Assembly (NCBI RefSeq): GCF_001426405.1
Contig: NZ_LMEP01000012.1
Coordinates: 263,948-327,947, forward strand
Reading direction: 5' to 3'
Source of the DNA: Streptomyces sp. Root1304
Lineage (GTDB): Bacteria; Actinomycetota; Actinomycetes; Streptomycetales; Streptomycetaceae
Length of the DNA stretch: 64,000 nucleotides
The position numbers and the translations under genes were made by a program. Below the pieces are notes generated by a model that ran no database searches, was not told the DNA's origin, and saw only the letters and a program-made list of their open reading frames with translations. Numbering within the stretch: position 1 is the stretch's first letter; the number at the start of each line of letters is the position of its first letter. This document shows, piece by piece, positions 23,960 through 32,290 of the stretch.

Positions 23960-25282
23960 GTGGCGCGCAGGCGTACGACTCTGGTTCTGGCGACGGCTCT
24001 GGCCGTTGCCGTCGCGCCGGCCGTGATCGGGGGAGCCGCGGTGGCCGCTCCCGCCGCCGCGGCGACGGCGGAGGCCACCGGGACGGGGACGGTGGTCCAG
24101 ACGGGCGGCCGTCCCACGTTCCGGGTGGGGAGCGGCGTCCCGGTGAAGAGCCGGTTCGACGTGACCCTGCCGGCGGGCGTGACCGGCCAGGTGAAGGCCC
24201 GGCTCGTCCTTCCGCCGAGGTACCTGCCGATGGACAGCTACCCGGAGAACGTGGCCGGTGCCGTGCACTCCACGGTCTCGGTGAACGGCGCCCGGGCGGT
24301 GCCGGTCTCCTGGCAGCTGCCGACCGACCCCGGTGTGACCGAGCTGAACCTCGTCCTCGACCTTCCGGCCGTCGCGGCCGCCGGAACGCTCACGTACGAG
24401 GTGACGTTCGCCGCGGAGGACTGGGTCTCCTTCTATCTGGCGCCCTCCCTCGACGGCCGCTTCGAGGTCCTGGACGCCTCCGCCACCCCGGTGGCGAGCG
24501 GTTCGGCCGGATTCCTCATCGACCTCGGCACTCCGGCCCGGGACATGCGCGGCGCGTTCCACGCGCGCGACAAGAGCGGGGTGCTCTGGCGGTACGAGTC
24601 CCTGGGCCAGGAGGTCCAGGCCCTCACCGGGCGCACCCGGGTGGGCGGAGGCTGGGGCACGTACTCGCTGATCTCCCGGCTCACGCCGACCTACGCGAAC
24701 GGCAGGGGCGACCTGCTCGGCCGCGACAAGGCCGGTGTCCTCTGGTACCACCAGGGCTCGGGGAACCCCGCGGAACCCTTCAAGCCGCGCGTCCGGCTCG
24801 GCGCCGGGTGGAACATCTACACCGCGATCACCGGCTACGGAGACGGCATGCTCGCCCGGGACACCTCCGGTGCCCTCTGGAACTTCCGGCACAAGAGCGG
24901 CGAGCCGGCCACGTCCTTCGAGCCCCGGGTCCGGGTCGGCGCGGGCTGGAACGCCTACACGGCGTGGACGGGCACGCCGGACGGGGTGCTGACCCGCGAC
25001 GCGAGCGGGGTGCTGTGGAAGCACACCGTCGACACCGACTCCACCAAGGCCAACCCCTTCCTCCCGCGCGTGCGGGTCGGCGGCGGCTGGAACACGTACA
25101 ACTCGATCGCGGCCACCCCCGATCTCGGCCGCTGGTCGGGGGACGACCTCGTCGCGCGGGACAGGAACGGCGACGTCTGGGCGTACGACGAGGAGTACTC
25201 CGCCGCCGCGCAGGGCGGGGTGCCCGGTCCGGTCCGGCAGCGGATCGGCTGGGGCTGGAACATCTACGACGCGATCGTCTGA
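23960..25282 (+). CDS. Secreted tachylectin/FG-GAP-like repeat protein
   Basis: About 440 residues. A signal peptide (ARRRTTLVLATALAVAVAP, cleavage near AAPAAAATA) is followed by a beta-sandwich-like domain (about 40-190) and then five repeats of about 48 residues with the consensus RD-x-SG-x-LW ... F-x-PRVRVG-x-GWN-x-Y-x-AI. Such repeats form a beta-propeller like tachylectin-2 or FG-GAP proteins and are common in secreted Streptomyces proteins. Start uncertain: GTG 23960 fits the signal peptide; GTG 23939 or ATG 23885 (overlapping the MMPL end) are alternatives, all with weak ribosome binding sites. Likely an extracellular carbohydrate or wall-binding protein. Confidence 0.78.
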   Translation: MARRRTTLVLATALAVAVAPAVIGGAAVAAPAAAATAEATGTGTVVQTGGRPTFRVGSGVPVKSRFDVTLPAGVTGQVKARLVLPPRYLPMDSYPENVAGAVHSTVSVNGARAVPVSWQLPTDPGVTELNLVLDLPAVAAAGTLTYEVTFAAEDWVSFYLAPSLDGRFEVLDASATPVASGSAGFLIDLGTPARDMRGAFHARDKSGVLWRYESLGQEVQALTGRTRVGGGWGTYSLISRLTPTYANGRGDLLGRDKAGVLWYHQGSGNPAEPFKPRVRLGAGWNIYTAITGYGDGMLARDTSGALWNFRHKSGEPATSFEPRVRVGAGWNAYTAWTGTPDGVLTRDASGVLWKHTVDTDSTKANPFLPRVRVGGGWNTYNSIAATPDLGRWSGDDLVARDRNGDVWAYDEEYSAAAQGGVPGPVRQRIGWGWNIYDAIV

Positions 25283-25324
25283 CGGTTCGAGGAACCAGAC
25301 ACCCGGGGCCCGACGGCCCGGGGA

Positions 25325-25374
25325 AGACGTACGGCGCCGGCCCCGGGAGGTTCCGGGACCGGCGCCGTACGTCT
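25325..25374. terminator. Long hairpin terminator between convergent genes
   Basis: Arms beginning AGACGTACGGCGCCGG (25325-25340) and ending CCGGCGCCGTACGTCT (25359-25374) are perfectly complementary. The inner part can pair further (CCCGG/CCGGG) around a 6-nt loop. It separates the secreted repeat protein from the convergent HTH gene. Confidence 0.8.
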
Positions 25375-25386
25375 GCGGAGGCGGTG

Positions 25387-25584
25387 TCAGTCGCGGCGGC
25401 TCCGGTTGCCGGGGCGGCTGGCGACCCAGGCGCGGACGGTGTCCGCGTACCAGTAGGGCTTGCCCGACTCGACGTGGTCGGGAGACGGAAGCAGCCCGTG
25501 CTTCCGGTAGGAGCGGACCGTGTCCGGCTGCACCCGGATGTGTGCGGCGATGTCCTTGTACGACCAGAGCCTCTTGTCCGTCAT
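25387..25584 (-). CDS. Small helix-turn-helix protein (MerR/AlpA-like)
   Basis: 65-residue protein consisting of one winged HTH: LWSYKDIAAHIRVQPDTVRS (about 6-25), then YRKHGLLPSPDHVESGKPYW. This is the MerR-type/excisionase-like fold (HTH_17). Start ATG 25584 with GGGAGGT 8 bp before; a longer start at 25605 is less likely. Proteins of this size can be excisionases, but there is no integrase, att site or phage gene nearby, so a stand-alone DNA-binding regulator is more likely. Confidence 0.82.
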   Translation of the reverse strand: MTDKRLWSYKDIAAHIRVQPDTVRSYRKHGLLPSPDHVESGKPYWYADTVRAWVASRPGNRSRRD

Positions 25585-25819
25585 GCCTGGTACCTCCCTG
25601 CGCACCGCGCAGCGGCGGCGGGGGTGCCGTTCGGGGGCGCTGCGGGCGGGCGTTGGCGATCACTGAGCCTGTGCCCCGTGCAACGACCCCTCCAGACAGG
25701 AAGGGTGGGGCTGTCGAGCGCCTGTGACGGAAGACCCGCGTAAGGGAGACATGTGTGACCGTCGCGGGACGAGCGTGACAGAAGTGACGCATCGGGACAT
25801 CGGTGTGTCCGCGTGCGTC

Positions 25820-25837
25820 ACCCCTGGTCAGAGGGGT
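25820..25837. terminator. Small hairpin downstream of the IolE-like gene
   Basis: Short 6-bp arms ACCCCT (25820-25825) and AGGGGT (25832-25837) lie 18 bp beyond the stop of the minus-strand TIM-barrel gene. The rest of the gap 25585-25855 shows no convincing gene or RNA. Confidence 0.4.
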
Positions 25838-25855
25838 ACACGCCGGGCGCGCCCG

Positions 25856-26803
25856 TCAGACACCACAGGAGCGGAGAAAGCGCCGGGTGCGTACCGCGAT
25901 CGGGTACGGGACGTCCGGCTCGCACGGGTACATGTCCTGCTCGACGATCGCGAACAGGTCGACGTCCAGGGCGGACGCGGCGGCGAGCACCGGCTCCAGG
26001 GCCGGCACCCCCGACGGCGGCTCGCACATCACGCCCCGCGCGACGGCCGGACCGAACGGCACCCCCTCGGCCACCACCCCCGCCAGGACCTCCGGGTCGA
26101 CCTGCTTGAGGTGGAGGTAGCCGATCCGCTCCCCGTACGTCTCGATCAGCTTGACGCTGTCCCCGCCGGCGTACGCGTAGTGCCCGGTGTCCAGGCAGAG
26201 CGCGACCGCCTCCGGGTCGGTGGCGTCGAGGAACCGGGTCACGCTCTCCTCGTCGTCGAGATGGGTGTCGGCGTGCGGATGGACGACGATCCGCAGCCCG
26301 TACCGCTCGCGGACCTCCCGGCCGAGCCGCTCGGTGAGCCGGGTCAGGTCCCGCCACTGCGGCGCGGTGAGCGTCCGGTCCTCCAGCACCTCGCCGGTGC
26401 GGTCGTCCCGCCAGAACGAGGGGATGACGACGAGATGGCCCGCGCCCATGGCCCGGGCGAGGGCGGCGTTCTCGGCGACGTGCGCCCAGGTCCGCTCCCA
26501 CACGTCCGGCCCGTGATGGAGGCTCGTGAAGACCGTGCCCGCCGAGACCCGCAGGCCGCGCCGCTCGGTCTCCTCCGTCAGGACGGCCGGGTCGGTGGGC
26601 AGATAGCCGTACGGGCCCAGCTCGATCCATCCGTACCCGGCGCCGGACACCTCGTCGAGGAACCGCCGCCAGGGCACCTGGCGGGGATCGTCGGGGAACC
26701 ACACACCCCAGGAGTCCGGGGCGGACCCGACCCGGATCCGGGACGACGCCCGAGAGGACGGCGAGTGGGAGGACGGTGACGGCTGCGGGGACGGCTTCGT
26801 CAT
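25856..26803 (-). CDS. IolE-like sugar/cyclitol isomerase-dehydratase (TIM barrel)
   Basis: 315-residue xylose-isomerase-like TIM barrel. After a Ser/Pro-rich N-terminal 24 residues it begins RVGSAPDSWGVWFPDDP, the typical opening of IolE/IolH-type inositol enzymes. Metal-ligand tracts are visible: WIELGPYGYLP, VVHPHADTHLD, LCLDTGHYAYAGG, YLHLKQVDP and IVEQDMYPCEP. Start ATG 26803 with AAGGTGG 5 bp before; GTG 26812 is an alternative inside that site. It is divergent from iolC across a 150-bp promoter region and probably supplies the 2-keto-myo-inositol dehydratase or isomerase step of the cluster. An assignment to exactly IolE is likely but not proved. Confidence 0.8.
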   Translation of the reverse strand: MTKPSPQPSPSSHSPSSRASSRIRVGSAPDSWGVWFPDDPRQVPWRRFLDEVSGAGYGWIELGPYGYLPTDPAVLTEETERRGLRVSAGTVFTSLHHGPDVWERTWAHVAENAALARAMGAGHLVVIPSFWRDDRTGEVLEDRTLTAPQWRDLTRLTERLGREVRERYGLRIVVHPHADTHLDDEESVTRFLDATDPEAVALCLDTGHYAYAGGDSVKLIETYGERIGYLHLKQVDPEVLAGVVAEGVPFGPAVARGVMCEPPSGVPALEPVLAAASALDVDLFAIVEQDMYPCEPDVPYPIAVRTRRFLRSCGV

Positions 26804-26872
26804 GTCCGCCACCTTGGACGGGGCCCACGAGCAGCGTCAAGGAGGCCGCCCCGGACCGGCCACGTCGTCCGA

Positions 26873-26884
26873 ATGTCCGGACAT
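26873..26884. promoter_or_regulatory. Perfect palindrome in the divergent iol promoter
   Basis: ATGTCCGGACAT is a perfect 12-bp palindrome. It lies 5 bp upstream of the -35 box of the iolC promoter and 70 bp upstream of the divergent gene, a natural operator position. The regulator is not encoded in the window. Confidence 0.6.
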
Positions 26885-26888
26885 ATCG

Positions 26889-26918
26889 TTGACACGCCTC
26901 CCGGCGGACGGCTAGACC
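26889..26918 (+). promoter_or_regulatory. Sigma-70-type promoter of the iol operon
   Basis: TTGACA (26889-26894), an 18-bp spacer and TAGACC (26913-26918) lie 36 bp upstream of the iolC start. The -35 is consensus and the -10 is close to the HrdB-type TAGAC(C/T). Confidence 0.65.
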
Positions 26919-26953
26919 TGGGTGCGGGAGACCGGACGCGAGAGGTGGCGCGG

Positions 26954-27940
26954 GTGGAGTCGGAGCCGTACGACCTGATCACCATGGGGCGCCTCGGCGT
27001 GGACCTGTACCCGCTCCAGACCGGCGTCGGGCTCGACCGGGTCGAGACCTTCGCCAAGTTCCTCGGCGGCTCCCCGGCCAACGTGGCCGTCGCCGCCGCC
27101 CGTCTCGGCCGCCGCACCGCCCTCGTCTCCCGCACCGGCGCCGACCCCTTCGGCACCTTCCTGCGCCGGGAGCTGCGGGGCTTCGGCGTGGACGACCGCT
27201 GGGTGACCGAGGCCGAGGAGTACCCCACCCCCGTCACCTTCTGCGCACTCTTCCCGCCCGACGACTTCCCGCTGTACTTCTACCGCCGCCCCAAGGCCCC
27301 CGACCTGGAGATCCACCCGCACGAGCTCGACCTCGACGCGATCCGCGCCGCCCGGGTCTTCTGGGCGACCGGCACCGGACTCTGCGCCGAGCCGAGCCGC
27401 GCCGCGACCCTCGCGGCGCTGCGGGCCCGGTCCGGCCGCGAGGTGACGGTCCTCGACCTGGACTGGCGGCCGATGTTCTGGGCGGACCCGGCGGCGGCCC
27501 GGCCGTACTACGCCGAGGCGCTGCGGCACGCGACCGTCGCCGTCGGCAACCTCGACGAGTGCGAGGTGGCCACGGGGGAGCGCGACCCGTACGCGGCGGC
27601 CCGCGCCCTGCTCGGCTCCGCCGCCGGACGGGCGCTCCGGCTGGCCGTCGTCAAGCAGGGCCCCAAGGGCGTCCTCGCGCTCGCCGCCGACGGGACGAGC
27701 GCGGAGGTGCCGCCGCTGCCGGTGGAGGTCGTCAACGGGCTCGGCGCGGGCGACGCCTTCGGCGGGGCGCTGGTGCACGGGCTGCTCGCCGGCTGGGACC
27801 TGGAGACGGTCCTGCGCCACGCCAACGCCGCCGGCGCGATCGTCGCCGGCCGTCTCGCATGCTCGTCCGCCATGCCGTACGCCTCCGAGATCGCCGAAGC
27901 GCTCGCCGACGGTGGCGGAACCCCGGCGGAAACGGGGTAG
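26954..27940 (+). CDS. iolC: 5-dehydro-2-deoxygluconokinase IolC
   Basis: 328-residue PfkB/ribokinase-family kinase, phosphorylating 5-dehydro-2-deoxygluconate in myo-inositol catabolism. Visible: YDLITMGRLGVDLYPLQTGV at the N-terminus, FLGGSPANVAVAAARLG (substrate site, about 35-50) and the catalytic NGLGAGDAFGGA (about 262-273). Start GTG 26954 with GAGGTGG upstream; the ATG at 26873 is the palindromic operator and not a start. First gene of an operon iolC-iolB-iolD-mmsA; 9 bp separate it from iolB. Confidence 0.92.
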   Translation: MESEPYDLITMGRLGVDLYPLQTGVGLDRVETFAKFLGGSPANVAVAAARLGRRTALVSRTGADPFGTFLRRELRGFGVDDRWVTEAEEYPTPVTFCALFPPDDFPLYFYRRPKAPDLEIHPHELDLDAIRAARVFWATGTGLCAEPSRAATLAALRARSGREVTVLDLDWRPMFWADPAAARPYYAEALRHATVAVGNLDECEVATGERDPYAAARALLGSAAGRALRLAVVKQGPKGVLALAADGTSAEVPPLPVEVVNGLGAGDAFGGALVHGLLAGWDLETVLRHANAAGAIVAGRLACSSAMPYASEIAEALADGGGTPAETG

Positions 27941-27949
27941 GGCTCTGCC

Positions 27950-28774
27950 ATGACCACCGCTCACCCCCCGTCCCTCCACCTGCCCGCCGGGACCGCCGCC
28001 CGCGGCCCCTACGCGCTCGACATCGACCCCGCGCGGGCCGGATGGACGTACTCCGCCCTCCGCGTCCTCGCCCTCGGACCCGGGGAGATCCACTCCTTCG
28101 AGAGCGGGGATTCCGAATGGACCGTGCTTCCCCTCTCCGGTGCCTGTAGCGTGCGCGTCGACGGAGAGAACCTCGAACTCCAGGGCCGCGCGAGCGTGTT
28201 CGAAGGGGTGACCGACTTCGCCTACGTACCGCGCGACGCCCACGCCCAGATCGCCTCCGGTGCGGGAGGCCGCTTCGCTTTGGCAGGAGCGAAGTGCGAG
28301 CGACGACTCCCCGCCCGCTACGGCCCCGCGCCGGAGGTTCCCGTCGAGATCCGGGGCAGCGGCAACCGCGCCCGCGAGGTGCGGAACTTCGCCTCCGCCG
28401 ACGCCTTCGCCTGCGACCGGCTGATCGCCGTCGAGGTCGTCACCCCCGGCGGCAACTGGTCCTCCTACCCGCCGCACAAGCACGACGAGCACCGCCCCGG
28501 CGCCGAGTCCGTCCTCGAAGAGATCTACTACTACGAGGTCGACGGCCCCGGCGCCCTCGGCTACCAGCGGATCTCGCCCTCCCGGCCCGGCGGCGCCGAT
28601 CTCCTCGCCGAGGTCGGGGGCGGTGACGCCGTCCTCGTGCCCGACGGCTGGCACGGCCCCTCGATCGCCCAGCCGGGACACGCCCTCTACTACCTCAACG
28701 TCATGGCGGGCCCCGGCCCCGAACGGGAGTGGAAGATCTGCTTCCACCCGGACCACACGGAGGGATACGCATGA
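27950..28774 (+). CDS. iolB: 5-deoxy-glucuronate isomerase IolB
   Basis: 274-residue two-domain cupin (KduI/IolB family) that converts 5-deoxyglucuronate to 5-dehydro-2-deoxygluconate. The metal site is clear: YPPHKHDEHRP and EEIYYYEVDG with VPDGWHGPS. Starts 9 bp after iolC and its stop overlaps the iolD start (ATGA), showing translational coupling. Length is typical. Confidence 0.94.
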   Translation: MTTAHPPSLHLPAGTAARGPYALDIDPARAGWTYSALRVLALGPGEIHSFESGDSEWTVLPLSGACSVRVDGENLELQGRASVFEGVTDFAYVPRDAHAQIASGAGGRFALAGAKCERRLPARYGPAPEVPVEIRGSGNRAREVRNFASADAFACDRLIAVEVVTPGGNWSSYPPHKHDEHRPGAESVLEEIYYYEVDGPGALGYQRISPSRPGGADLLAEVGGGDAVLVPDGWHGPSIAQPGHALYYLNVMAGPGPEREWKICFHPDHTEGYA

Positions 28775-30630
28775 GCATCCGGCTGACCGTCGCCCAGGCG
28801 CTGGTCCGCTTCCTCGCCGCCCAGCACACCGAACGCGACGGCGAACGGCGACGGCTGATCGCCGCCACCTGGGGAATCTTCGGACACGGCAACGTCGCCG
28901 GGATCGGCCAGGCGCTGGTCGAGGACGCGGACCTCATGCCCTTCCACCAGGGCCGCAACGAACAGGCCATGGTGCATGCCGCCGTCGGCTACGCCCGCCA
29001 GTCGAACCGGCTCTCCGCGCACGCCGTCACCACCTCCATCGGCCCCGGCGCCACCAACCTCGTCACCGGCGCCGCCCTCGCCACGATCAACCACCTCCCG
29101 GTGCTGCTCCTGCCCGGCGACACCTTCGCCGGCCGCCCCGCCGACCCCGTCCTCCAGCAGCTCCAACTGCCGTACGCGGGTGACGTGTCCGTCAACGACT
29201 GCCTGCGGCCCGTCTCCCGCTACTTCGACCGGATCGGCAGGCCCGAGGCCCTGATCCCCGCCGCCCTCGCCGCCGTGCGGGTCCTCACCGACCCCGTGGA
29301 GACCGGGGCGGTGACCCTCGCCCTGCCCCAGGACGTCCAGGCGGAGGCGTACGACTGGCCGGAGGACTTCTTCGCCGAGCGGGTCTGGCGGGTCCGCCGC
29401 CCCCGCCCCGACACGGACGAACTCGACGCCGCCGTGCGGGCGGTGAGGTCCGCCGTACGGCCCCTGGTGATCGCGGGCGGCGGGGTGCGGCACAGCCGAG
29501 CCGAGGACGCGCTGCGCGTCCTCGCCGAGCGGGCAGGCCTCCCCGTCGCCACCACCCAGGCGGGCAAGGGCGTCCTGCCGTACGACCACCCCAGCGACGT
29601 CGGCGGCATCGGGCACACCGGCACCGGAACCGCCAACACCTTGGCCCGCACCAGCGACCTGGTCATCGGCGTCGGCACCCGCTACACCGACTTCACCACC
29701 GCCTCCGGCACCCTCTTCCCCGAGGGCGCCCGCTTCCTCAACCTCAACATCACCGGCTTCGACGCCCACAAGCTGGGAGCCCTCCCGCTCGTCGCCGACG
29801 CCCGCGAAGGCCTGACGGCCCTCACCGAAGCGCTCGGCGACCACCGCGGGGACCCGGCCCGGTGGCAGTCCGACAAACGGCACTGGGAGGAACGGGTCGA
29901 CGCCGCCTACGCCGTACCCGACGAGGACGCCCGTCCCACCCAGACCCAGGTCCTCGGCGTACTCGACACCCTGGTCGACGCCAGCGACATCCTGATCAAC
30001 GCCGCCGGATCGCTCCCCGGCGACCTCCACAAGCTGTGGCGGCCCCGCTCGCCCGACCAGTACCACGTCGAATACGGCTACTCCTGCATGGGCTACGAGA
30101 TCCCCGCAGCCCTCGGCGTCCTGCTCGCGGCACCCGGCCGGCCCGTCTGGGCGCTCGTCGGCGACGGTACGTACCTGATGAACCCCACCGAAATCGTCAC
30201 CGCCGTCCAGGAACGGCTGCCCTTGAAGCTGATCGTCCTCCAGAACCACGGCTACGCCTCGATCGGCGGCCTCTCGGAGGCCGTCGGCGCCGAGCGGTAC
30301 GGCACCGACTACCGCCACCGGGACGCCGGCGGAGGCTTCACCGGACCCCCCCTCCCGGTCGACCTCGGAGCCAACGCCGCCTCCCTCGGCATGCGGGTGC
30401 TCCGCCCCCGCACCGTGCGTGACCTGCGGGAAGCCCTCGCGGACGCGCGGACCGCGACGGTTCCCACATGTGTCTACGCCGAGACCGAAACGGCAGACAG
30501 AGTGTCGGGCCCGCCCCCGGCCCAGGCGTGGTGGGATGTGCCCGTGGCCGAGATCTCGACCCGCCCGTCGGCGGTCAAGGCCCGCGAGGAGTACGACCGG
30601 CACGTCACCGCCCGACGCCGCCATCTCTGA
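28771..30630 (+). CDS. iolD: 3D-(3,5/4)-trihydroxycyclohexane-1,2-dione hydrolase IolD
   Basis: 619-residue thiamin-diphosphate-dependent enzyme that opens the cyclohexane ring of the inositol-derived dione. N-terminal Pyr domain (FHQGRNEQAMVHAAVGYA with the catalytic Glu near 56), central domain, and C-terminal PP domain with the ThDP motif VGDGTYLMNPTEIVTAVQ (about 464-481) and NHGYASIGGL. ATG 28771 overlaps the iolB stop. It is followed after 14 bp by mmsA. Confidence 0.95.
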   Translation: MSIRLTVAQALVRFLAAQHTERDGERRRLIAATWGIFGHGNVAGIGQALVEDADLMPFHQGRNEQAMVHAAVGYARQSNRLSAHAVTTSIGPGATNLVTGAALATINHLPVLLLPGDTFAGRPADPVLQQLQLPYAGDVSVNDCLRPVSRYFDRIGRPEALIPAALAAVRVLTDPVETGAVTLALPQDVQAEAYDWPEDFFAERVWRVRRPRPDTDELDAAVRAVRSAVRPLVIAGGGVRHSRAEDALRVLAERAGLPVATTQAGKGVLPYDHPSDVGGIGHTGTGTANTLARTSDLVIGVGTRYTDFTTASGTLFPEGARFLNLNITGFDAHKLGALPLVADAREGLTALTEALGDHRGDPARWQSDKRHWEERVDAAYAVPDEDARPTQTQVLGVLDTLVDASDILINAAGSLPGDLHKLWRPRSPDQYHVEYGYSCMGYEIPAALGVLLAAPGRPVWALVGDGTYLMNPTEIVTAVQERLPLKLIVLQNHGYASIGGLSEAVGAERYGTDYRHRDAGGGFTGPPLPVDLGANAASLGMRVLRPRTVRDLREALADARTATVPTCVYAETETADRVSGPPPAQAWWDVPVAEISTRPSAVKAREEYDRHVTARRRHL

Positions 30631-30644
30631 AGGAGCATTTCGTC

Positions 30645-32156
30645 ATGACGAACACCGTCAAGACCGTCGACCACTGGATCGGTGGCAAGACCGTCGAGGG
30701 CACGTCGGGCAACTGGGGCCCGGTCACCGACCCGGCCACCGGCGCCGTCACCACCCGGGTCGCGCTCGCCTCCGTCGAGGAGGTGGACGCCGCCGTCGCC
30801 GCCGCCAAGGGCGCCTTCGCGACCTGGGGCACCTCCTCGCTCGCCCAGCGCACCACGATCCTCTTCAAGTTCCGCGCGCTGCTCGACGCCAACCGCGACG
30901 CCATCGCCGAGCTGATCGTCGCCGAGCACGGCAAGGTCCACTCGGACGCGCTCGGCGAGGTCGCCCGCGGCCTGGAGATCGTCGACCTGGCCTGCGGCAT
31001 CACCGTCCAGCTCAAGGGCGAGCTCTCCACCCAGGTCTCGAACCGCGTGGACGTGGCCTCGATCCGCCAGCCCGTCGGCGTCGTCGCGGGCATCACGCCC
31101 TTCAACTTCCCGGCCATGGTGCCGATGTGGATGTTCCCGATCGCCATCGCGACCGGCAACACCTTCATCCTCAAGCCGAGCGAGAAGGACCCGTCGCCGG
31201 CCCTGAAGATCGCCGAGCTGCTCGCCGAGGCCGGTCTCCCGGACGGCGTCTTCAACGTCCTGAACGGCGACAAGGTCTCCGTGGACCGCCTCCTGGAGCA
31301 CCCGGACGTCGCGGCGATCTCCTTCGTGGGCTCGACCCCGATCGCCCGCCACATCCACACCACCGCCTCCGCCAACGGCAAGCGCGTCCAGGCGCTCGGC
31401 GGCGCGAAGAACCACATGCTGGTCCTCCCGGACGCCGACCTCGACGCCGCCGCCGACGCGGCCGTCTCGGCGGCCTACGGCTCCGCCGGCGAGCGCTGCA
31501 TGGCGATCTCGGCCGTCGTGGCCGTCGGCTCCATCGGCGACACGCTGGTCGAGAAGATCCGCGAGCGCGCCGAGAAGATCAAGATCGGCCCCGGCAACGA
31601 CCCGACCTCCGAGATGGGCCCGCTCATCACGGCCGTCCACCGCGACAAGGTGGCCTCCTACGTCACCGGCGCGGCCGCCGAGGGCTGCGAGGTCGTCCTC
31701 GACGGCACCGGTTACACGGTCGAGGGCCACGAGGACGGCCACTGGATCGGCCTGTCCCTCCTGGACCACGTCCCGACCACGGCCAAGGCGTACCAGGACG
31801 AGATCTTCGGCCCGGTGCTCTGCGTGCTGCGCGCCGACACCTACGAGGAGGGCCTCGCCCTCATCAACGGCTCGCGCTTCGGCAACGGCACCGCGATCTT
31901 CACCCGTGACGGCGGCGCCGCCCGCCGCTTCCAGATGGAGGTCGAGGCCGGCATGGTCGGCGTGAACGTGCCGATCCCGGTGCCGGTGGGCTACCACTCC
32001 TTCGGTGGCTGGAAGGACTCGCTCTTCGGCGACCACCACATCTACGGCAACGACGGCGTGCACTTCTACACCCGCGGCAAGGTCGTCACGACCCGCTGGC
32101 CGGACCCGTCCGACGCCCCGTCCGGCGTCGACCTGGGCTTCCCGCGCAACCACTGA
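30645..32156 (+). CDS. mmsA: CoA-acylating methylmalonate-semialdehyde dehydrogenase
   Basis: 503-residue aldehyde dehydrogenase of the MmsA/IolA type, converting malonate semialdehyde (from inositol) or methylmalonate semialdehyde (from valine) to acetyl-CoA or propionyl-CoA. Motifs: ITPFNFPAMVPMWMFPIAI, FVGSTPIARHIH, and the catalytic Cys in SAGERCMAIS (about 285). ATG 30645 preceded by AAGGAG. Last gene of the iol operon, closed by a strong terminator 20 bp downstream. Confidence 0.96.
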   Translation: MTNTVKTVDHWIGGKTVEGTSGNWGPVTDPATGAVTTRVALASVEEVDAAVAAAKGAFATWGTSSLAQRTTILFKFRALLDANRDAIAELIVAEHGKVHSDALGEVARGLEIVDLACGITVQLKGELSTQVSNRVDVASIRQPVGVVAGITPFNFPAMVPMWMFPIAIATGNTFILKPSEKDPSPALKIAELLAEAGLPDGVFNVLNGDKVSVDRLLEHPDVAAISFVGSTPIARHIHTTASANGKRVQALGGAKNHMLVLPDADLDAAADAAVSAAYGSAGERCMAISAVVAVGSIGDTLVEKIRERAEKIKIGPGNDPTSEMGPLITAVHRDKVASYVTGAAAEGCEVVLDGTGYTVEGHEDGHWIGLSLLDHVPTTAKAYQDEIFGPVLCVLRADTYEEGLALINGSRFGNGTAIFTRDGGAARRFQMEVEAGMVGVNVPIPVPVGYHSFGGWKDSLFGDHHIYGNDGVHFYTRGKVVTTRWPDPSDAPSGVDLGFPRNH

Positions 32157-32175
32157 CGCGCACGGCAGCACCCCG

Positions 32176-32207
32176 CCGCCCCGTACCGCAGTCGCGGTAC
32201 GGGGCGG
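32176..32207 (+). terminator. Terminator of the iol operon
   Basis: Perfect 14-bp arms CCGCCCCGTACCGC (32176-32189) and GCGGTACGGGGCGG (32194-32207) with loop AGTC, 20 bp after the mmsA stop. Confidence 0.85.
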
Positions 32208-32290
32208 TGTCGTCGTACGACCCCAGGAGGTCGGGCGGCTCCGCCCCCGGGCAGCCGAACCGCACGGGCGGGACGCCTAGGCTCGACACC

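Noticed and set aside
25387..25584. Excisionase of an integrated element
   Set aside because: The small HTH protein has the right size, but no integrase, att repeat, or other mobile gene is near.
26873..26953. ATG 26873 as start of iolC
   Set aside because: It lies in the palindrome upstream of the -35 box; the kinase fold starts after GTG 26954, which has a ribosome binding site.
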